In this document: positions 36,168 through 45,406 of the stretch, piece after piece | How positions within the stretch are numbered: the first letter of the stretch is position 1 | How the letters are laid out: the number at the start of each line of letters is the position of its first letter | Assembly (NCBI RefSeq): GCF_014842265.1 | Contig: NZ_JACYVI010000003.1 | Span: 392,243 to 456,242 of the forward strand | Reading direction: 5' to 3' | From: Pseudomonas sp. CFBP 13711 | Lineage (GTDB): Bacteria > Pseudomonadota > Gammaproteobacteria > Pseudomonadales > Pseudomonadaceae | Length of the DNA stretch: 64,000 nt | The notes under the pieces: model-generated | Databases searched by the model: none | Told to the model about the DNA's origin: nothing | What the model saw: the letters and a program-made list of their open reading frames with translations, nothing else | Program-made: the position numbers and the translations under genes

Positions 36168-36983
36168 AGGTCCCAGCAGAAAATTCCCCGGCCGGGTGCC
36201 CTCGCCCGCTTCCAGCACCGGCACTTGCGCATCGTCTTTCAAGCTCACGCCGGACAACTGCCGACGCCAGGCCTCGCGCATCAGGTACAGCAGCTTGTGC
36301 GCCGCCATCGCGTAACTCATGCCTTCAAGACGCACGTTGGAAATGCAGTTGCGCGCGGCGTCGTTCAGGCCCACGCGCGGTGCGTACGTAAAGTACAGGC
36401 CGAGGCTGTCCGGCGAACTGAGGCCCGGCCGCTCGCCGATCAGGATCACCACCATGCGCGCCTTGAGCAGTGCGCCGATTTCATCGGCAACGGCGACGCG
36501 GCCCTGTTCCACCAGCACCACCGGCGCCAGGCTCCAACCTTCCGCCGCTGCCATTTCGTCGATGCGCTCCAGCATCGCCGGGCTGTGGCGTTGCACCGCC
36601 AGCGCAGACAAGCCGTCTGCGACCACCAGCGCCAGATCAAATCCGTCAGGATGCGCCGCCGCGTAATCCTTCAGCTGGGCAGCCGCCCCCTCGGACAAAC
36701 GCCGCCCCAAATCAGGCCGTTGCAGGTACACATGGCGATCGGTGGCTGAGCTTTGCAGGGTCAGCGTCTCGCGGGACCGACCCGCCAGTTGCTCGGCCAG
36801 CGCTCCGTGATCGAACGCCAGGTGCACAGCGTCGCGGGCCTGGGCGTGGGCAAACTGGAAATCCAGCTGCGCCGCCGTCGGCAAACTCGTGCCCGCATGC
36901 CCGAGGGCGATTCGCGCCGAGGTCAATGACCGCAACTGCTGCCAGGCATCGGCGTGTGCGGGTGATTTCTTGTCATCGCTCAT
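36165..36983 (-). CDS. eutC: Ethanolamine ammonia-lyase small subunit
   Basis: A 272-residue small subunit of the adenosylcobalamin-dependent enzyme that splits ethanolamine into acetaldehyde and ammonia. Conserved blocks include [93 protein letters not shown], and [20 protein letters not shown] with the Cys and Met of the family. Its start lies 35 bases after the eutB stop. It is the last gene of the eat-eutB-eutC operon. No carboxysome (eut microcompartment) genes are nearby, as usual in Pseudomonas. Confidence 0.96.
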   Translation of the reverse strand: MSDDKKSPAHADAWQQLRSLTSARIALGHAGTSLPTAAQLDFQFAHAQARDAVHLAFDHGALAEQLAGRSRETLTLQSSATDRHVYLQRPDLGRRLSEGAAAQLKDYAAAHPDGFDLALVVADGLSALAVQRHSPAMLERIDEMAAAEGWSLAPVVLVEQGRVAVADEIGALLKARMVVILIGERPGLSSPDSLGLYFTYAPRVGLNDAARNCISNVRLEGMSYAMAAHKLLYLMREAWRRQLSGVSLKDDAQVPVLEAGEGTRPGNFLLGP

Positions 36984-37018
36984 GGCTCAAGCCCTTGTCT
37001 GGAACTGCTGATCAGCGA

Positions 37019-38410
37019 CTAATTCAGTTGCGCCAGCGCCTTGCGGAACAACGGCGGCACGCCCTGCCCCAGCCGCACGCCGCCGTCGTCCTGGCGCAGG
37101 ATGTCCATGCGCGTCAGCCATTCCTCGAACTCCGGCGCCGGGCGCAGGCCGATGGTTTTGCGTGCATACAAAGCGTCGTGAAACGAGGTGGTCTGGTAGT
37201 TGAGCATCACGTCGTCGGACCCCGGAATGCCCATGATGAAGTTGATGCCCGCGACGCCGAGCAAGGTCAGCAGCACGTCCATGTCGTCCTGATCGGCTTC
37301 GGCATGGTTGGTGTAGCAGATGTCGCAGCCCATGGGCACGCCGAGCAGCTTGCCGCAAAAGTGATCTTCAAGCCCGGCGCGAATGATCTGCTTGCCGTTG
37401 TACAGGTATTCCGGGCCGATAAAGCCGACCACGGTGTTCACTAGAAACGGATTGAAATGCCGCGCGACCGCGTAGGCCCGGGCCTCGCAGGTCTGTTGAT
37501 CGACGCCGTGATGCGCGTTGGCCGACAAGGCGCTGCCCTGCCCGGTTTCGAAGTACATCAGGTTGTCGCCCAGCGGGCCGCGCTTCAGGCTGAGCCCGGC
37601 TTCGTAGCCTTCGCGAAGGATTTCCAGGCTGATGCCGAACCCGCTGTTGGCCGCTTCGGTACCGGCGATGGACTGGAACACCAGGTCCAGCGGCACACCT
37701 TTTTCGATGGCCGCCACCGATGAGGTGACGTGGGTCAGCACGCAGGACTGAGTGGGAATCTCGTAATGACGAATGACGCCGTCGAGCATCTTCAGCAGTT
37801 CGCTGATAGCGCTGACGCTGTCGGTGGCCGGGTTGATGCCGATCATGGCGTCGCCGTTGCCGTACAGCAAACCGTCGAGCACGCTGGCGGCGATGCCGGC
37901 CGGGTCATCGGTGGGGTGATTGGGTTGCAGCCGGGTGGACATGCGCCCGCGCAGGCCGACGGTGTTGCGAAAGCGGGTGACGACACGAATTTTCTGCGCC
38001 ACCAGCACCAGATCCTGCACGCGCATGATCTTCGACACCGCCGCCGCCATCTCCGGGGTCAAGCCCGGTGCCAGGGCCTTGAGGCTGGTCTCGGTGGCGT
38101 CGTCCCCCAGCAGCCAGTCGCGAAAGCCGCCGACCGTGAGATGGCTGACCGGGGCGAAGGCGGCGCGGTCATGGCTGTCGACGATCAGGCGGGTGACTTC
38201 ATCCTCTTCATAGGGAATCAGCGCTTCGGTGAGAAATTGCTTGAGCGGCACGTCGGCCAGGGCCATTTGCGCCGCCGCGCGTTCGGCATCGCTGCTGGCG
38301 GCCACTTCTGCGAGAAAGTCACCGGAGCGTGCGGGGCTGGCCTTGGCCATGAGTTCCCGCAGGCTGTCGAAGCGCCAGACCATGCCACCGATGCTGTGGG
38401 AAAAACTCAT
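37019..38410 (-). CDS. eutB: Ethanolamine ammonia-lyase large subunit
   Basis: A 463-residue TIM-barrel catalytic subunit. Conserved segments include LPLDLVFQSIAGTEAANSGFGISLEILRE, read here as SIAGTEAANSGFGISLEIL, then GDNLMYFETGQGSALSANAH, FIGPEYLYNGKQIIRAGLED and the cobalamin-site block GVPMGCDICYTNHAEADQDD. Length matches the family (about 453-465). The ATG at 38410 has GAGGTGTGC just upstream; a GTG two codons earlier is possible. It lies 27 bases downstream of the permease gene and 35 bases before eutC. Confidence 0.97.
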   Translation of the reverse strand: MSFSHSIGGMVWRFDSLRELMAKASPARSGDFLAEVAASSDAERAAAQMALADVPLKQFLTEALIPYEEDEVTRLIVDSHDRAAFAPVSHLTVGGFRDWLLGDDATETSLKALAPGLTPEMAAAVSKIMRVQDLVLVAQKIRVVTRFRNTVGLRGRMSTRLQPNHPTDDPAGIAASVLDGLLYGNGDAMIGINPATDSVSAISELLKMLDGVIRHYEIPTQSCVLTHVTSSVAAIEKGVPLDLVFQSIAGTEAANSGFGISLEILREGYEAGLSLKRGPLGDNLMYFETGQGSALSANAHHGVDQQTCEARAYAVARHFNPFLVNTVVGFIGPEYLYNGKQIIRAGLEDHFCGKLLGVPMGCDICYTNHAEADQDDMDVLLTLLGVAGINFIMGIPGSDDVMLNYQTTSFHDALYARKTIGLRPAPEFEEWLTRMDILRQDDGGVRLGQGVPPLFRKALAQLN

Positions 38411-38437
38411 GCACACCTCTTTTATCGAACCGCGTGA

Positions 38438-39790
38438 TTAACCGGCGACCGCGACCGCCGCACTGCGCCCGCGGACCATTTTGCAGAACACCGCGCCCAC
38501 GGCCATCAGGCAGATGAATATGGCGCAGATCAGCAGGTTGAACCAGACCATGGCGACCAAACACACCACCGCCAGCACCAGGGCGATGCCCGGCACGATC
38601 GGATAGCCCGGCGCGCGGAAGCTGCGCTCAAGGTTCGGTTCGCTGCGGCGCAACTTGAACAGGCTGAGCATGCTGATGATGTACATCACGATGGCACCGA
38701 ACACCGACATGGTGATCATCGCGGCGGTCAGCGTCATGCCCTGCAGGTTGATCACGCCGTCGCTGAGGATCGCGATGATGCCGATCACACCGCCCGCGAG
38801 GATCGCACGGTGGGGCGTCTGGAAGCGCGACAGTTTCGCCAGGCTCGGTGGCAGAAAGCCCGCCCGTGCCAGGGCGAAGAACTGCCGCGAATAGCCGAGG
38901 ATGATGCCGTGGAAACTCGCCACCAGACCGAACAGGCCGATCCACACCAGCATGTGCATCCAGTTGGAGTTGCCGCCAACCACCGCTTTCATCGCCTGGG
39001 GCAACGGGTCATTGATGTTCGCCAGCGTACGCCAGTCGCCCACGCCACCGGCGAAGATCATCACGCCGATCGCCAGCACCACCAACGTCAGGATGCCGCC
39101 CACGTAAGCGCGCGGAATGGTGCGTTTCGGGTCCTTGGCTTCTTCGGCCGCCATGGCGGCGCCTTCGATGGCGAGGAAGAACCAGATGGCGAACGGGATC
39201 GCCGCGAACATGCCGCTGATGGCCGGCAGGCCGAAGGTATCGGAACCGGCCCAGCCGCCGAGGACGAAATTGCTGAAGCTGAAGCCCGGCGCGACGACGC
39301 CCATGAACACCAGCAGTTCGGCCACCGCCAGAATGGTGACCACCAGTTCGAAGGTCGCTGCGATGCTCACGCCCAGGATGTTCAGGGTCATGAACACGAA
39401 ATACGCGCCGATGGCCGCAACCCTTGGATCAAGGGACGGGAATTGCACGTTAAGGTAAGCGCCGATCGCCATCGCAATGGCGGGCGGGGCGAAGACGAAC
39501 TCGATCAGCGTTGCCAGGCCCGCAATCATCCCACCGGTCACGCCAAAGGCGCGCAGGCTGTAGGCAAACGGCCCGCCTGCGTTGGGAATCGCGGTGGTGA
39601 GTTCGGTGAAACTGAAGATGAAGCAGGTGTACATCACCGCCACCATCAGCGTGGTCACCAGAAAGCCCAGCGTCCCGGCGGTGCCCCAGCCGTAACTCCA
39701 GCCGAAGTATTCGCCGGAAATCACCAGGCCGACGGCCAGCCCCCACAAATGCAGGGTTCCCAAGGTGGGTTTGAGTTGTGATGCAGTCAT
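38438..39790 (-). CDS. eat: Ethanolamine permease
   Basis: A 450-residue amino acid/polyamine/organocation permease with twelve hydrophobic segments. The first is HLWGLAVGLVISGEYFGWSY, the characteristic start of Eat, followed by FTELTTAIPNAGGPFAYSLR and FLAIEGAAMAAEEAKDPKRT. The location directly upstream of eutB and eutC supports the assignment as ethanolamine importer. The ATG at 39790 is the start of family similarity; the frame stays open to 39931, but that part is not conserved in character. A divergent AraC-family gene lies 488 bases away. Confidence 0.95.
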   Translation of the reverse strand: MTASQLKPTLGTLHLWGLAVGLVISGEYFGWSYGWGTAGTLGFLVTTLMVAVMYTCFIFSFTELTTAIPNAGGPFAYSLRAFGVTGGMIAGLATLIEFVFAPPAIAMAIGAYLNVQFPSLDPRVAAIGAYFVFMTLNILGVSIAATFELVVTILAVAELLVFMGVVAPGFSFSNFVLGGWAGSDTFGLPAISGMFAAIPFAIWFFLAIEGAAMAAEEAKDPKRTIPRAYVGGILTLVVLAIGVMIFAGGVGDWRTLANINDPLPQAMKAVVGGNSNWMHMLVWIGLFGLVASFHGIILGYSRQFFALARAGFLPPSLAKLSRFQTPHRAILAGGVIGIIAILSDGVINLQGMTLTAAMITMSVFGAIVMYIISMLSLFKLRRSEPNLERSFRAPGYPIVPGIALVLAVVCLVAMVWFNLLICAIFICLMAVGAVFCKMVRGRSAAVAVAG

Positions 39791-39862
39791 GAGCGTGTAC
39801 CCCGGTAGCCAGGCGACGGTATTTGTCTGACGTCGAGCATAGTCACAGCTGACAGGCCAAGG

Positions 39863-39901
39863 CTTGACCGTACGGCGCGCGGTCTGTCGTCTGCGGTCAA
39901 G
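39863..39901. promoter_or_regulatory. Candidate operator of the eat-eutBC operon
   Basis: Perfect inverted arms CTTGACCG (39863-39870) and CGGTCAAG (39894-39901) have starts 31 bases apart, close to three helical turns. The pair lies 73-111 bases upstream of the eat start codon. The position suits binding by the divergent AraC-family regulator, but that is inference. Confidence 0.5.
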
Positions 39902-40070
39902 TTTTCCGGGTATCTGCCGGGGGTGCGCCACACTGGCGCGTGAAAACGGCCCGGTGCTTTATTGAGGGTCACGCAATGCCTGTGTTTGCTGACCGCAGTG
40001 GCACCAGACTTCCCAACAGCTTGGGCAGCAGATGAGTCGTCGAGTAGCACCGGTGCCCATGTAGGAGTGA

Positions 40071-40172
40071 CCGGGGTGGCGCTCCACCTTGCTCGCGAGG
40101 AGGTCGGTACATTCGCCGAGTATGCAGCGGCTGGAATGCAGTCTTCGCGAGCAAGGTGGAGCGCTGCCCCGG
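40071..40172. repeat. Long inverted repeat of the GCTTGCTCGCGA REP family
   Basis: The arms 40071-40098 and 40145-40172 are 28 bases each with two mismatches. They contain GCGCTCCACCTTGCTCGCGA and its complement. The usual GAGCGAGC word is replaced by GGTGGAGCGC, so the arms form a changed but co-varying REP pair. Confidence 0.85.
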
Positions 40173-40278
40173 TCCCTCCCACAGGACCGTTGATTCCCCC
40201 CGACGATGCATGTGGCTGACACAAGGTACGACATTTGCTTGCACGATAGGCCTACACACCGTCAGAGCCCTCACCCCC

Positions 40279-41355
40279 ATGCTCCAGACCCTCGTCCCCG
40301 CCGCCGCATCGAACTCGCCCGCCGCCAGCAATCGCGGCGTGCTGTCGGCTGCGGCCAACGGGCTCGATGGCTTTATCGTGCAACACGGCGGTGATCTGGA
40401 CCGGGTGTTCGGCCGCTCCGGCATCGACCCCGAGCAGCTGCTGCACCCGACCCTGAGCCTGCCGCTGACCAACTACTGCAAAGTGCTGGAAGAAGCCGCG
40501 AGCCAGACCGGCTGCGACAATTTCGGCCTGCGTTACGGCCAGCAATTCCGGCCCCAGGCGCTGGGCCTGCTGGGCTACATCGGCCTGTGCTCGGCGACGC
40601 TGGAAGACGCACTGATCAATTTCTCCGCCGCCTTCCCGTTCCATCAGCACAGCACGCTGATCGAATTGGTGGATCAAGGCGAGTGCTACCGTTTCGATTA
40701 TCAGGTGCGCCACGGCGCGATCAACGAACGCCGCCAGGACGCCGAGCTGACCATGGGCATGGCGCTGAACCTGGTGCGGCACGTGCTCGGCCCGGACTGG
40801 GCACCTCGGCAAGTGGCATTCGAACACGCCAAACCCCAGGGCTGGCACGAACACCGCGACGTGTTCCGCGCTGACGTGCGTTTTGGGCAGAGCTGCAATT
40901 CACTGCTGATCCCCAAGCGCGATGTCGTGGGCAAAGCCATGCCCGGCAGCGACCCGATTCTGCTGATGCTGATCAAGGACGCGATCCGCCAACTGGGCGA
41001 TAACGGCAGCGGCACGGGCAACAGCCCCGAGGCCACGCTCCTCGACCGCGCCCGCCAGACCATCCTCGCCATCCTGCACCTGGGCGAACCGGCGCTGGAC
41101 GACATCGCCCACACCCTCGGCCTGTCCGAATGGACCCTGCAGCGCAAACTGCGCGAACACGGCTTCAGCTTCACGCAACTGGTCGACCAGATCCGCCAGG
41201 ACTCGGCCCTGAATCACCTGAAACAGCAGAACCTCAGCATCACCCAGCTCGCCTCGCTGCTCGGCTACTCGGAAACCAGTGCGTTCTCCCGGGCGTTTAA
41301 ACGATGGTTCGGGGTGAGTCCGAAGCAGTGGCGTGGGGGTGATTGCCGGGTTTGA
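40279..41355 (+). CDS. AraC-family transcriptional regulator, probably of ethanolamine use
   Basis: A 358-residue regulator. An N-terminal AraC-binding-like domain (PF12625 type) covers about residues 30-215 (LEEAASQTGCDNFGLRYGQQ, QALGLLGYIGLCSATLEDAL). A C-terminal double helix-turn-helix follows: LDDIAHTLGLSEWTLQRKLR and ITQLASLLGYSETSAFSRAF, ending FKRWFGVSPKQWR. This family includes OruR and ArgR-like regulators of amine use. Its divergence from eat suggests it activates eat-eutBC. The ATG at 40279 begins the conserved part. Confidence 0.93.
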   Translation: MLQTLVPAAASNSPAASNRGVLSAAANGLDGFIVQHGGDLDRVFGRSGIDPEQLLHPTLSLPLTNYCKVLEEAASQTGCDNFGLRYGQQFRPQALGLLGYIGLCSATLEDALINFSAAFPFHQHSTLIELVDQGECYRFDYQVRHGAINERRQDAELTMGMALNLVRHVLGPDWAPRQVAFEHAKPQGWHEHRDVFRADVRFGQSCNSLLIPKRDVVGKAMPGSDPILLMLIKDAIRQLGDNGSGTGNSPEATLLDRARQTILAILHLGEPALDDIAHTLGLSEWTLQRKLREHGFSFTQLVDQIRQDSALNHLKQQNLSITQLASLLGYSETSAFSRAFKRWFGVSPKQWRGGDCRV

Positions 41356-41398
41356 AACGCTGGCGGCCGGCTTTCCTTGTTTTCCCAGACAGCACCGT

Positions 41399-41636
41399 GA
41401 TGTGGGAGTTAGCTTGCTCATGAAGGGGCCCGGACATTCAGCCACCTTATCTGGTGACTGACAGGAAGCCTTCGCGAGCAAGCTCGGCTCCCACGGGATA
41501 GTGGATTCACTCGATATTTTGGTCGGTTCGCTGGGACTGTGGGAGTGAGCTTGCTCACGAAGAGGCAGGAACAGCCGTTACATCTTCAGTGCCTGAACTG
41601 CCGTCTTCGCGAGCAAGCTCGCTCCCACAGGTAAAT
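41399..41636. repeat. Tandem REP pairs of the GAGCGAGCTTGCTCGC family
   Basis: Two BIMEs: GTGGGAGTTAGCTTGCTCAT at 41402 with its inverse near 41472-41492, then GTGGGAGTGAGCTTGCTCAC at 41540 with its inverse near 41606-41631. The unit spacing is about 138 bases. No gene. Confidence 0.88.
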
Positions 41637-41678
41637 CAGTTCCAGCGGGCAGCGCGGCGTCTGGATCAGAAGCGCCCC

Positions 41679-43682
41679 CTACTTACGCCCCAAATCCTGC
41701 AACCAGTCATTCATGTTCCCCGGCAACAGCAGTTCGTGCCGGGCGCGGGAGCTGGCGGTGTATAGCAGGGAACATACGCTGGCCAGTGAATGGGTCGAGC
41801 CCTCGCGCGGTGGCCGCATGAGGTCGCGGGAGAGCAGCACGGAGTCGAATTCCTGGTTCTTCACGTCTTCGACTTTCGCCAGTTTGAGGATGGCGGTCGG
41901 GTCATTGCAGAAGCGCTGGGCGGTGTTGATGAAGTCCTGCAGGCGGTTGCCTTGGCCGAGCCACTCGTGCATCGCCTTGAATTCGTGGCTGCCGCCCATG
42001 GCCGAGGCCAACGCGTCCCAATAGGCAAACCGGAAGATCAGCCGGTGCTGCGGGCGCAGGTCTTCGCGGTAGAGCAGGTCCAGGCCTTTTACGAACAGCG
42101 TGAGGCTTTCAAAGGTGCGCAGGGGCATTTGAAAGCGCGCGCCGGCTTCGGTCAGGCGCTTGAACCATGCAAACAGGCCCCATTCGTTGGCGACCAGAAT
42201 CGTCGTGGGTTTTTCCGGAATCGGCATGATGCCGTGGCCAATGATCCGCGTCGGGTGCGGCGCGCGGCCGACGAAACCTTCCTTGATGTCGCTGGGGTGC
42301 AATTGAATCATCGGATTGAGCAAGTCGGCCATTTGCTTGCCGGCGCGGATGGACTGGGTCATGAAACGCTGGCGAATGAAGCCGCCGTGGCGCGGGGTCT
42401 TGCCGCTGAGCTGCTGGAATTCGTCCCCCAACGTAATGACCGCCTGGGGGCTGCGGTCGAGGATCTGCACCATCGGCGCCGTCAGTTCGTGGCTTTCGTC
42501 GATGATGATGTGGCTGTAATTCTCGGGGATCACTTCGCTGGTCAGCGCCAGAAACTTGATCCGGTGGCTGTTGCGGATCGGCAGACGAATGTGCGGCGCC
42601 GACGGCCTGACCGTCTCGCGCCAGAGCAGGCGGCTGTATTCCAGCAGCAGAGCGATGTCCGCCTGACTCGCCGCGTGGCCCAACGACGGCAAGTGCCGCG
42701 CCTCGATATTCGCCAGCGGCGACAGGCTGAAACTGTGCACGGTGCTGCGGCAGACCCGCGCCACGTCACGGGGCTGCAACTTGCCCACCGCCTGCAAATT
42801 CAGCCACTGCGCCACTTGCCGGTCATCGACCAGCGAGCTGGCGCCGGTGCGTTGTATATCGGTGTTGCGCCAGCCGCGCGCCGTGAGATCGCGGTTAAGC
42901 AGCAGGTTGGCCATATGGCCGAAGGTGCACGCGTTGATCCGCGCGTCGGGGTTGGCCTGGCGCACCCGCGCCTGAAGCGCGCTCACCTGACCCGGAAAGG
43001 TCGCCATGAGCAAGGTCTTTTCCGGGACCAGGACCTCAAAGAACTTCGCCAGCAGGTAGGTCTTGCCCACCCCGGCATAGGCCTGCAGGTGGAACGACTC
43101 TTCGTTGCAGACCTTGAACTCGTCGAAGATCCGGCTCTGCTGATCGCTCAGGCGCAGGACGTCGCCGGACGGCATCACGATGTCGCGGGTCAGTGGCTCC
43201 AGTTTGGCGCGATGACGCAGGCCAAAACCGAAGTCCCACTGCCCTTCCCCGTCGAGGTAATCCTGCTGCTCGATATCAGCGTCGTCGAGCAGACTGACGC
43301 CGGCAATTTCAAGCACCGAGAGCCCTGCGGCCAGATGGTCGGCGGTGAACCTGCCCCGCACCAGATCGGCAAATCGACCGCCCGCTTCTTCGACGGAAGC
43401 GGCCGCGCGCAGGACATCATCGAGCATGCGTTCGAGCTGTTCGACGGCGGTGTTTTGCGCGACCAGTGCGTTGAGATTGAGCAGCAGCATCAGCGCAGCG
43501 AGTTGCGGCCGGCCGGCTTGACTCAGGAAATCGTCCAGCGATTCGCCAGCGGCCAGGCCCTTGCACACCTCTTTGGTCAGGGGCAGAAACAGCGACGGCG
43601 GTGGCGCGAAGGCAGCGGGTGATCTCATTGCGGGCGTCAGGTCCTGAGCGGCGCGTGGGCGCGGGCAGTCAAAAAGGATCAC
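41679..43682 (-). CDS. UvrD-like superfamily 1 helicase
   Basis: A 667-residue cytoplasmic ATPase. Motif I is AYAGVGKTYL (residues 201-210), motif II IIIDESHEL, motif III TLGDEFQQLSG, motif IV-like QSIRAGKQMADLL, motif V NQEFDSVLLSRD and motif VI LYTASSRARHELLL. The first 180 residues are helical, low in similarity to UvrD and without a recognised domain. No nuclease motif is visible. It is probably involved in DNA repair or RNA/DNA processing but cannot be assigned further. The GTG at 43682 has AGGAG six bases upstream; an ATG at 43628 is the alternative. Confidence 0.87.
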   Translation of the reverse strand: MILFDCPRPRAAQDLTPAMRSPAAFAPPPSLFLPLTKEVCKGLAAGESLDDFLSQAGRPQLAALMLLLNLNALVAQNTAVEQLERMLDDVLRAAASVEEAGGRFADLVRGRFTADHLAAGLSVLEIAGVSLLDDADIEQQDYLDGEGQWDFGFGLRHRAKLEPLTRDIVMPSGDVLRLSDQQSRIFDEFKVCNEESFHLQAYAGVGKTYLLAKFFEVLVPEKTLLMATFPGQVSALQARVRQANPDARINACTFGHMANLLLNRDLTARGWRNTDIQRTGASSLVDDRQVAQWLNLQAVGKLQPRDVARVCRSTVHSFSLSPLANIEARHLPSLGHAASQADIALLLEYSRLLWRETVRPSAPHIRLPIRNSHRIKFLALTSEVIPENYSHIIIDESHELTAPMVQILDRSPQAVITLGDEFQQLSGKTPRHGGFIRQRFMTQSIRAGKQMADLLNPMIQLHPSDIKEGFVGRAPHPTRIIGHGIMPIPEKPTTILVANEWGLFAWFKRLTEAGARFQMPLRTFESLTLFVKGLDLLYREDLRPQHRLIFRFAYWDALASAMGGSHEFKAMHEWLGQGNRLQDFINTAQRFCNDPTAILKLAKVEDVKNQEFDSVLLSRDLMRPPREGSTHSLASVCSLLYTASSRARHELLLPGNMNDWLQDLGRK

Positions 43683-43767
43683 AGCTTACTCCTGCCGCCC
43701 GATCACCGCCCACTTGCGTGTCGCCGTTACCACGCACGGCCCGTAAGACCGCCGCCTGAATCGGGCC

Positions 43768-44022
43768 TCACACCCGGCTCTGCTGCTCACCCGCCATGCC
43801 AGCGCGGGTGTGTTCGGAGCCGCCTTCCGCGACCATCTGTCCGCGGCTTTCGATCCACATCACCAGCGGCGTTTTGTCGGAGCCGTTTTCGGCGACTTTG
43901 GGAGCGAGCTGGAAGCAGGCGCGGTCGTCGGCGCTTGTGTGCTGCACCGCTGCGTTGGCGTGCATGGCGAAACCGGCGAGTGCGAAAGCAACGGCGGACA
44001 GGGTGGTCTTGATCGGTGTCAT
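43768..44022 (-). CDS. Small secreted protein of unknown function
   Basis: An 84-residue protein with a signal peptide (MTPIKTTLSAVAFALAGFAM, then HANA). The mature part is polar, with one Cys (DRACFQLAPKVAENGSDKTP) and a hydrophilic tail. I do not recognise a family. A GAGGATCACACC element precedes the start. It lies 78 bases downstream of a DUF2790 gene on the same strand and may be cotranscribed with it. Both are divergent from a two-component system. Confidence 0.75.
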   Translation of the reverse strand: MTPIKTTLSAVAFALAGFAMHANAAVQHTSADDRACFQLAPKVAENGSDKTPLVMWIESRGQMVAEGGSEHTRAGMAGEQQSRV

Positions 44023-44100
44023 GGTGTGATCCTCATGAAATCTTCAACGGTAATGAGCGAACCGGGCGGCCGGTGACACGTCACCCGCCCGAGCCTGGAC

Positions 44101-44364
44101 TCAGTTGTCCTGCGGGCAGTTCTGGGCCACGGTCTGGTAGTTCAGGGTCTGTTGCTGACCCTGGGAATCGAGGTAGCGCAGATGGGCATTGACCACGCCG
44201 CAGGTCGGGGTTGAGTCGACTTCGGTGGACAGCGCCTTGGCGATGTCCAGGTGGTCGCCGTACATGTAAGTGTGAGCTTGGGCGACGGGCTGGGCGTGTG
44301 CAGTCAGGGCGCCGAGGCTCATGGCGGCAAACAGGGTGGCGATGCTGAGGTTCTTCCAGTTCAT
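44101..44364 (-). CDS. Small secreted DUF2790-family protein
   Basis: An 87-residue protein with a signal peptide (MNWKNLSIATLFAAMSLGAL, TAHA). The mature domain shows the DUF2790 core YMYGDHLDIAKALSTEV, then PTCGVVNAHLRYLDSQGQQQ and a terminal Cys. A Cys pair (residues near 56 and 83) could form a disulfide. Compare the homologue at 7372-7644. It starts about 300 bases from the divergent response-regulator gene at 44666 and may be part of its regulon. Confidence 0.86.
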   Translation of the reverse strand: MNWKNLSIATLFAAMSLGALTAHAQPVAQAHTYMYGDHLDIAKALSTEVDSTPTCGVVNAHLRYLDSQGQQQTLNYQTVAQNCPQDN

Positions 44365-44665
44365 GGTGTTCTCCGGTATCCAAGGTTGTTCGGTTGGGGT
44401 TCGAGGCGGTGTGTGTCTGTCGTCTCGATGGGTCCCATTGAACGCCCCGCAGGTATCTCGCTTGTGTCGCGAACGGCCGGAAAATCATCCTTACGTGTCA
44501 GAGCCCGCTGCAGATACACAGCGATACATTCGCGCTGAAAACCCCGCCTTTTGCATGCGCATGTATGCCCGGCAGCGCCAGATACAGTGGAATACAAACC
44601 CCGGCAGGCAAGTCACGCGCGACTGGTTAAGATGCGCCACAAACATGAATACGGGAGCTGGGGCA

Positions 44666-45406
44666 ATGGAGCACGTCGATCACATTCTGATTGTCGATGA
44701 CGATCGCGAGATTCGAGAGCTGGTGGGCAATTACCTGAAGAAGAACGGTCTGCGCACCACCGTGGTGGCGGATGGCAGGCAGATGCGTTCGTTTCTGGAA
44801 TCGACGCCCGTCGACCTGATCGTGCTCGACATCATGATGCCGGGCGACGATGGCCTGCTGCTGTGCCGCGAGCTGCGCACCGGCAAGCACAAGACCACCC
44901 CCGTGCTGATGCTCACCGCCCGCAGCGACGAAACCGACCGCATCATTGGCCTGGAAATGGGCGCCGACGATTATCTGGTCAAACCCTTCGCCGCCCGCGA
45001 ACTGCTGGCGCGGATCAATGCCGTGCTGCGCCGCACCCGCATGCTGCCGCCGAACCTGATCGTCACCGAAGCCGGTCGCATGCTGGCGTTCGGCAAATGG
45101 AAACTGGACACCACCGCCCGCCACTTGCTCGACGCCCAAGGCACGGTCGTTACCCTCAGCGGCGCGGAATACCGCCTGCTGCGCACCTTCCTCGATCACC
45201 CGCAGCGGGTCTTGAGCCGCGATCAGCTGCTGAACCTGACCCAGGGCCGTGACGCCGATCTGTTCGATCGCTCCATCGACCTGCTGGTCAGCCGTCTGCG
45301 TCAGCGCCTGGCCGACGACGCCCGCGACCCGGCCTACATCAAGACCGTGCGCAACGAGGGCTACGTGTTCACCTACGCCGTGGAAATTCTCGGGGAAAGC
45401 CCATGA
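44666..45406 (+). CDS. OmpR-family response regulator
   Basis: A 246-residue DNA-binding response regulator. The receiver domain has the acidic pocket at DDD (residues 11-13), phosphoacceptor Asp55 (VLDIMMPGDDG) and Lys in YLVKPFAAREL. A winged-helix domain follows (LSGAEYRLLRTFLDHPQRVL, SRLRQRLADD, IKTVRNEGYVF). It overlaps the kinase start by four bases (ATGA), which implies translational coupling. The ATG at 44666 has GGAG eight bases upstream; an in-frame ATG at 44645 is less likely. It is similar to OmpR/RstA-like regulators. Confidence 0.95.
   Translation: MEHVDHILIVDDDREIRELVGNYLKKNGLRTTVVADGRQMRSFLESTPVDLIVLDIMMPGDDGLLLCRELRTGKHKTTPVLMLTARSDETDRIIGLEMGADDYLVKPFAARELLARINAVLRRTRMLPPNLIVTEAGRMLAFGKWKLDTTARHLLDAQGTVVTLSGAEYRLLRTFLDHPQRVLSRDQLLNLTQGRDADLFDRSIDLLVSRLRQRLADDARDPAYIKTVRNEGYVFTYAVEILGESP

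Larger units (their letters stand above)
39791..40278. other. Divergent control region between eat and the AraC-family gene
   Basis: The half near eat contains a spaced inverted repeat (39863-39901). The half near the regulator gene contains a 28-base inverted REP-type pair (40071-40172). Nothing else in this stretch looks like a gene. Confidence 0.6.

Noticed and set aside
35518..36391. Long open frames with repeated protein sequence on both strands
   Set aside because: They are translations of the 268-base tandem repeat; the repeating peptide simply mirrors the DNA period and continues into eutC in the wrong frame.
38810..39781. A 323-residue His/Gly/Arg-rich frame opposite eat
   Set aside because: It is the antisense shadow of the twelve-helix permease, which has clear family motifs.
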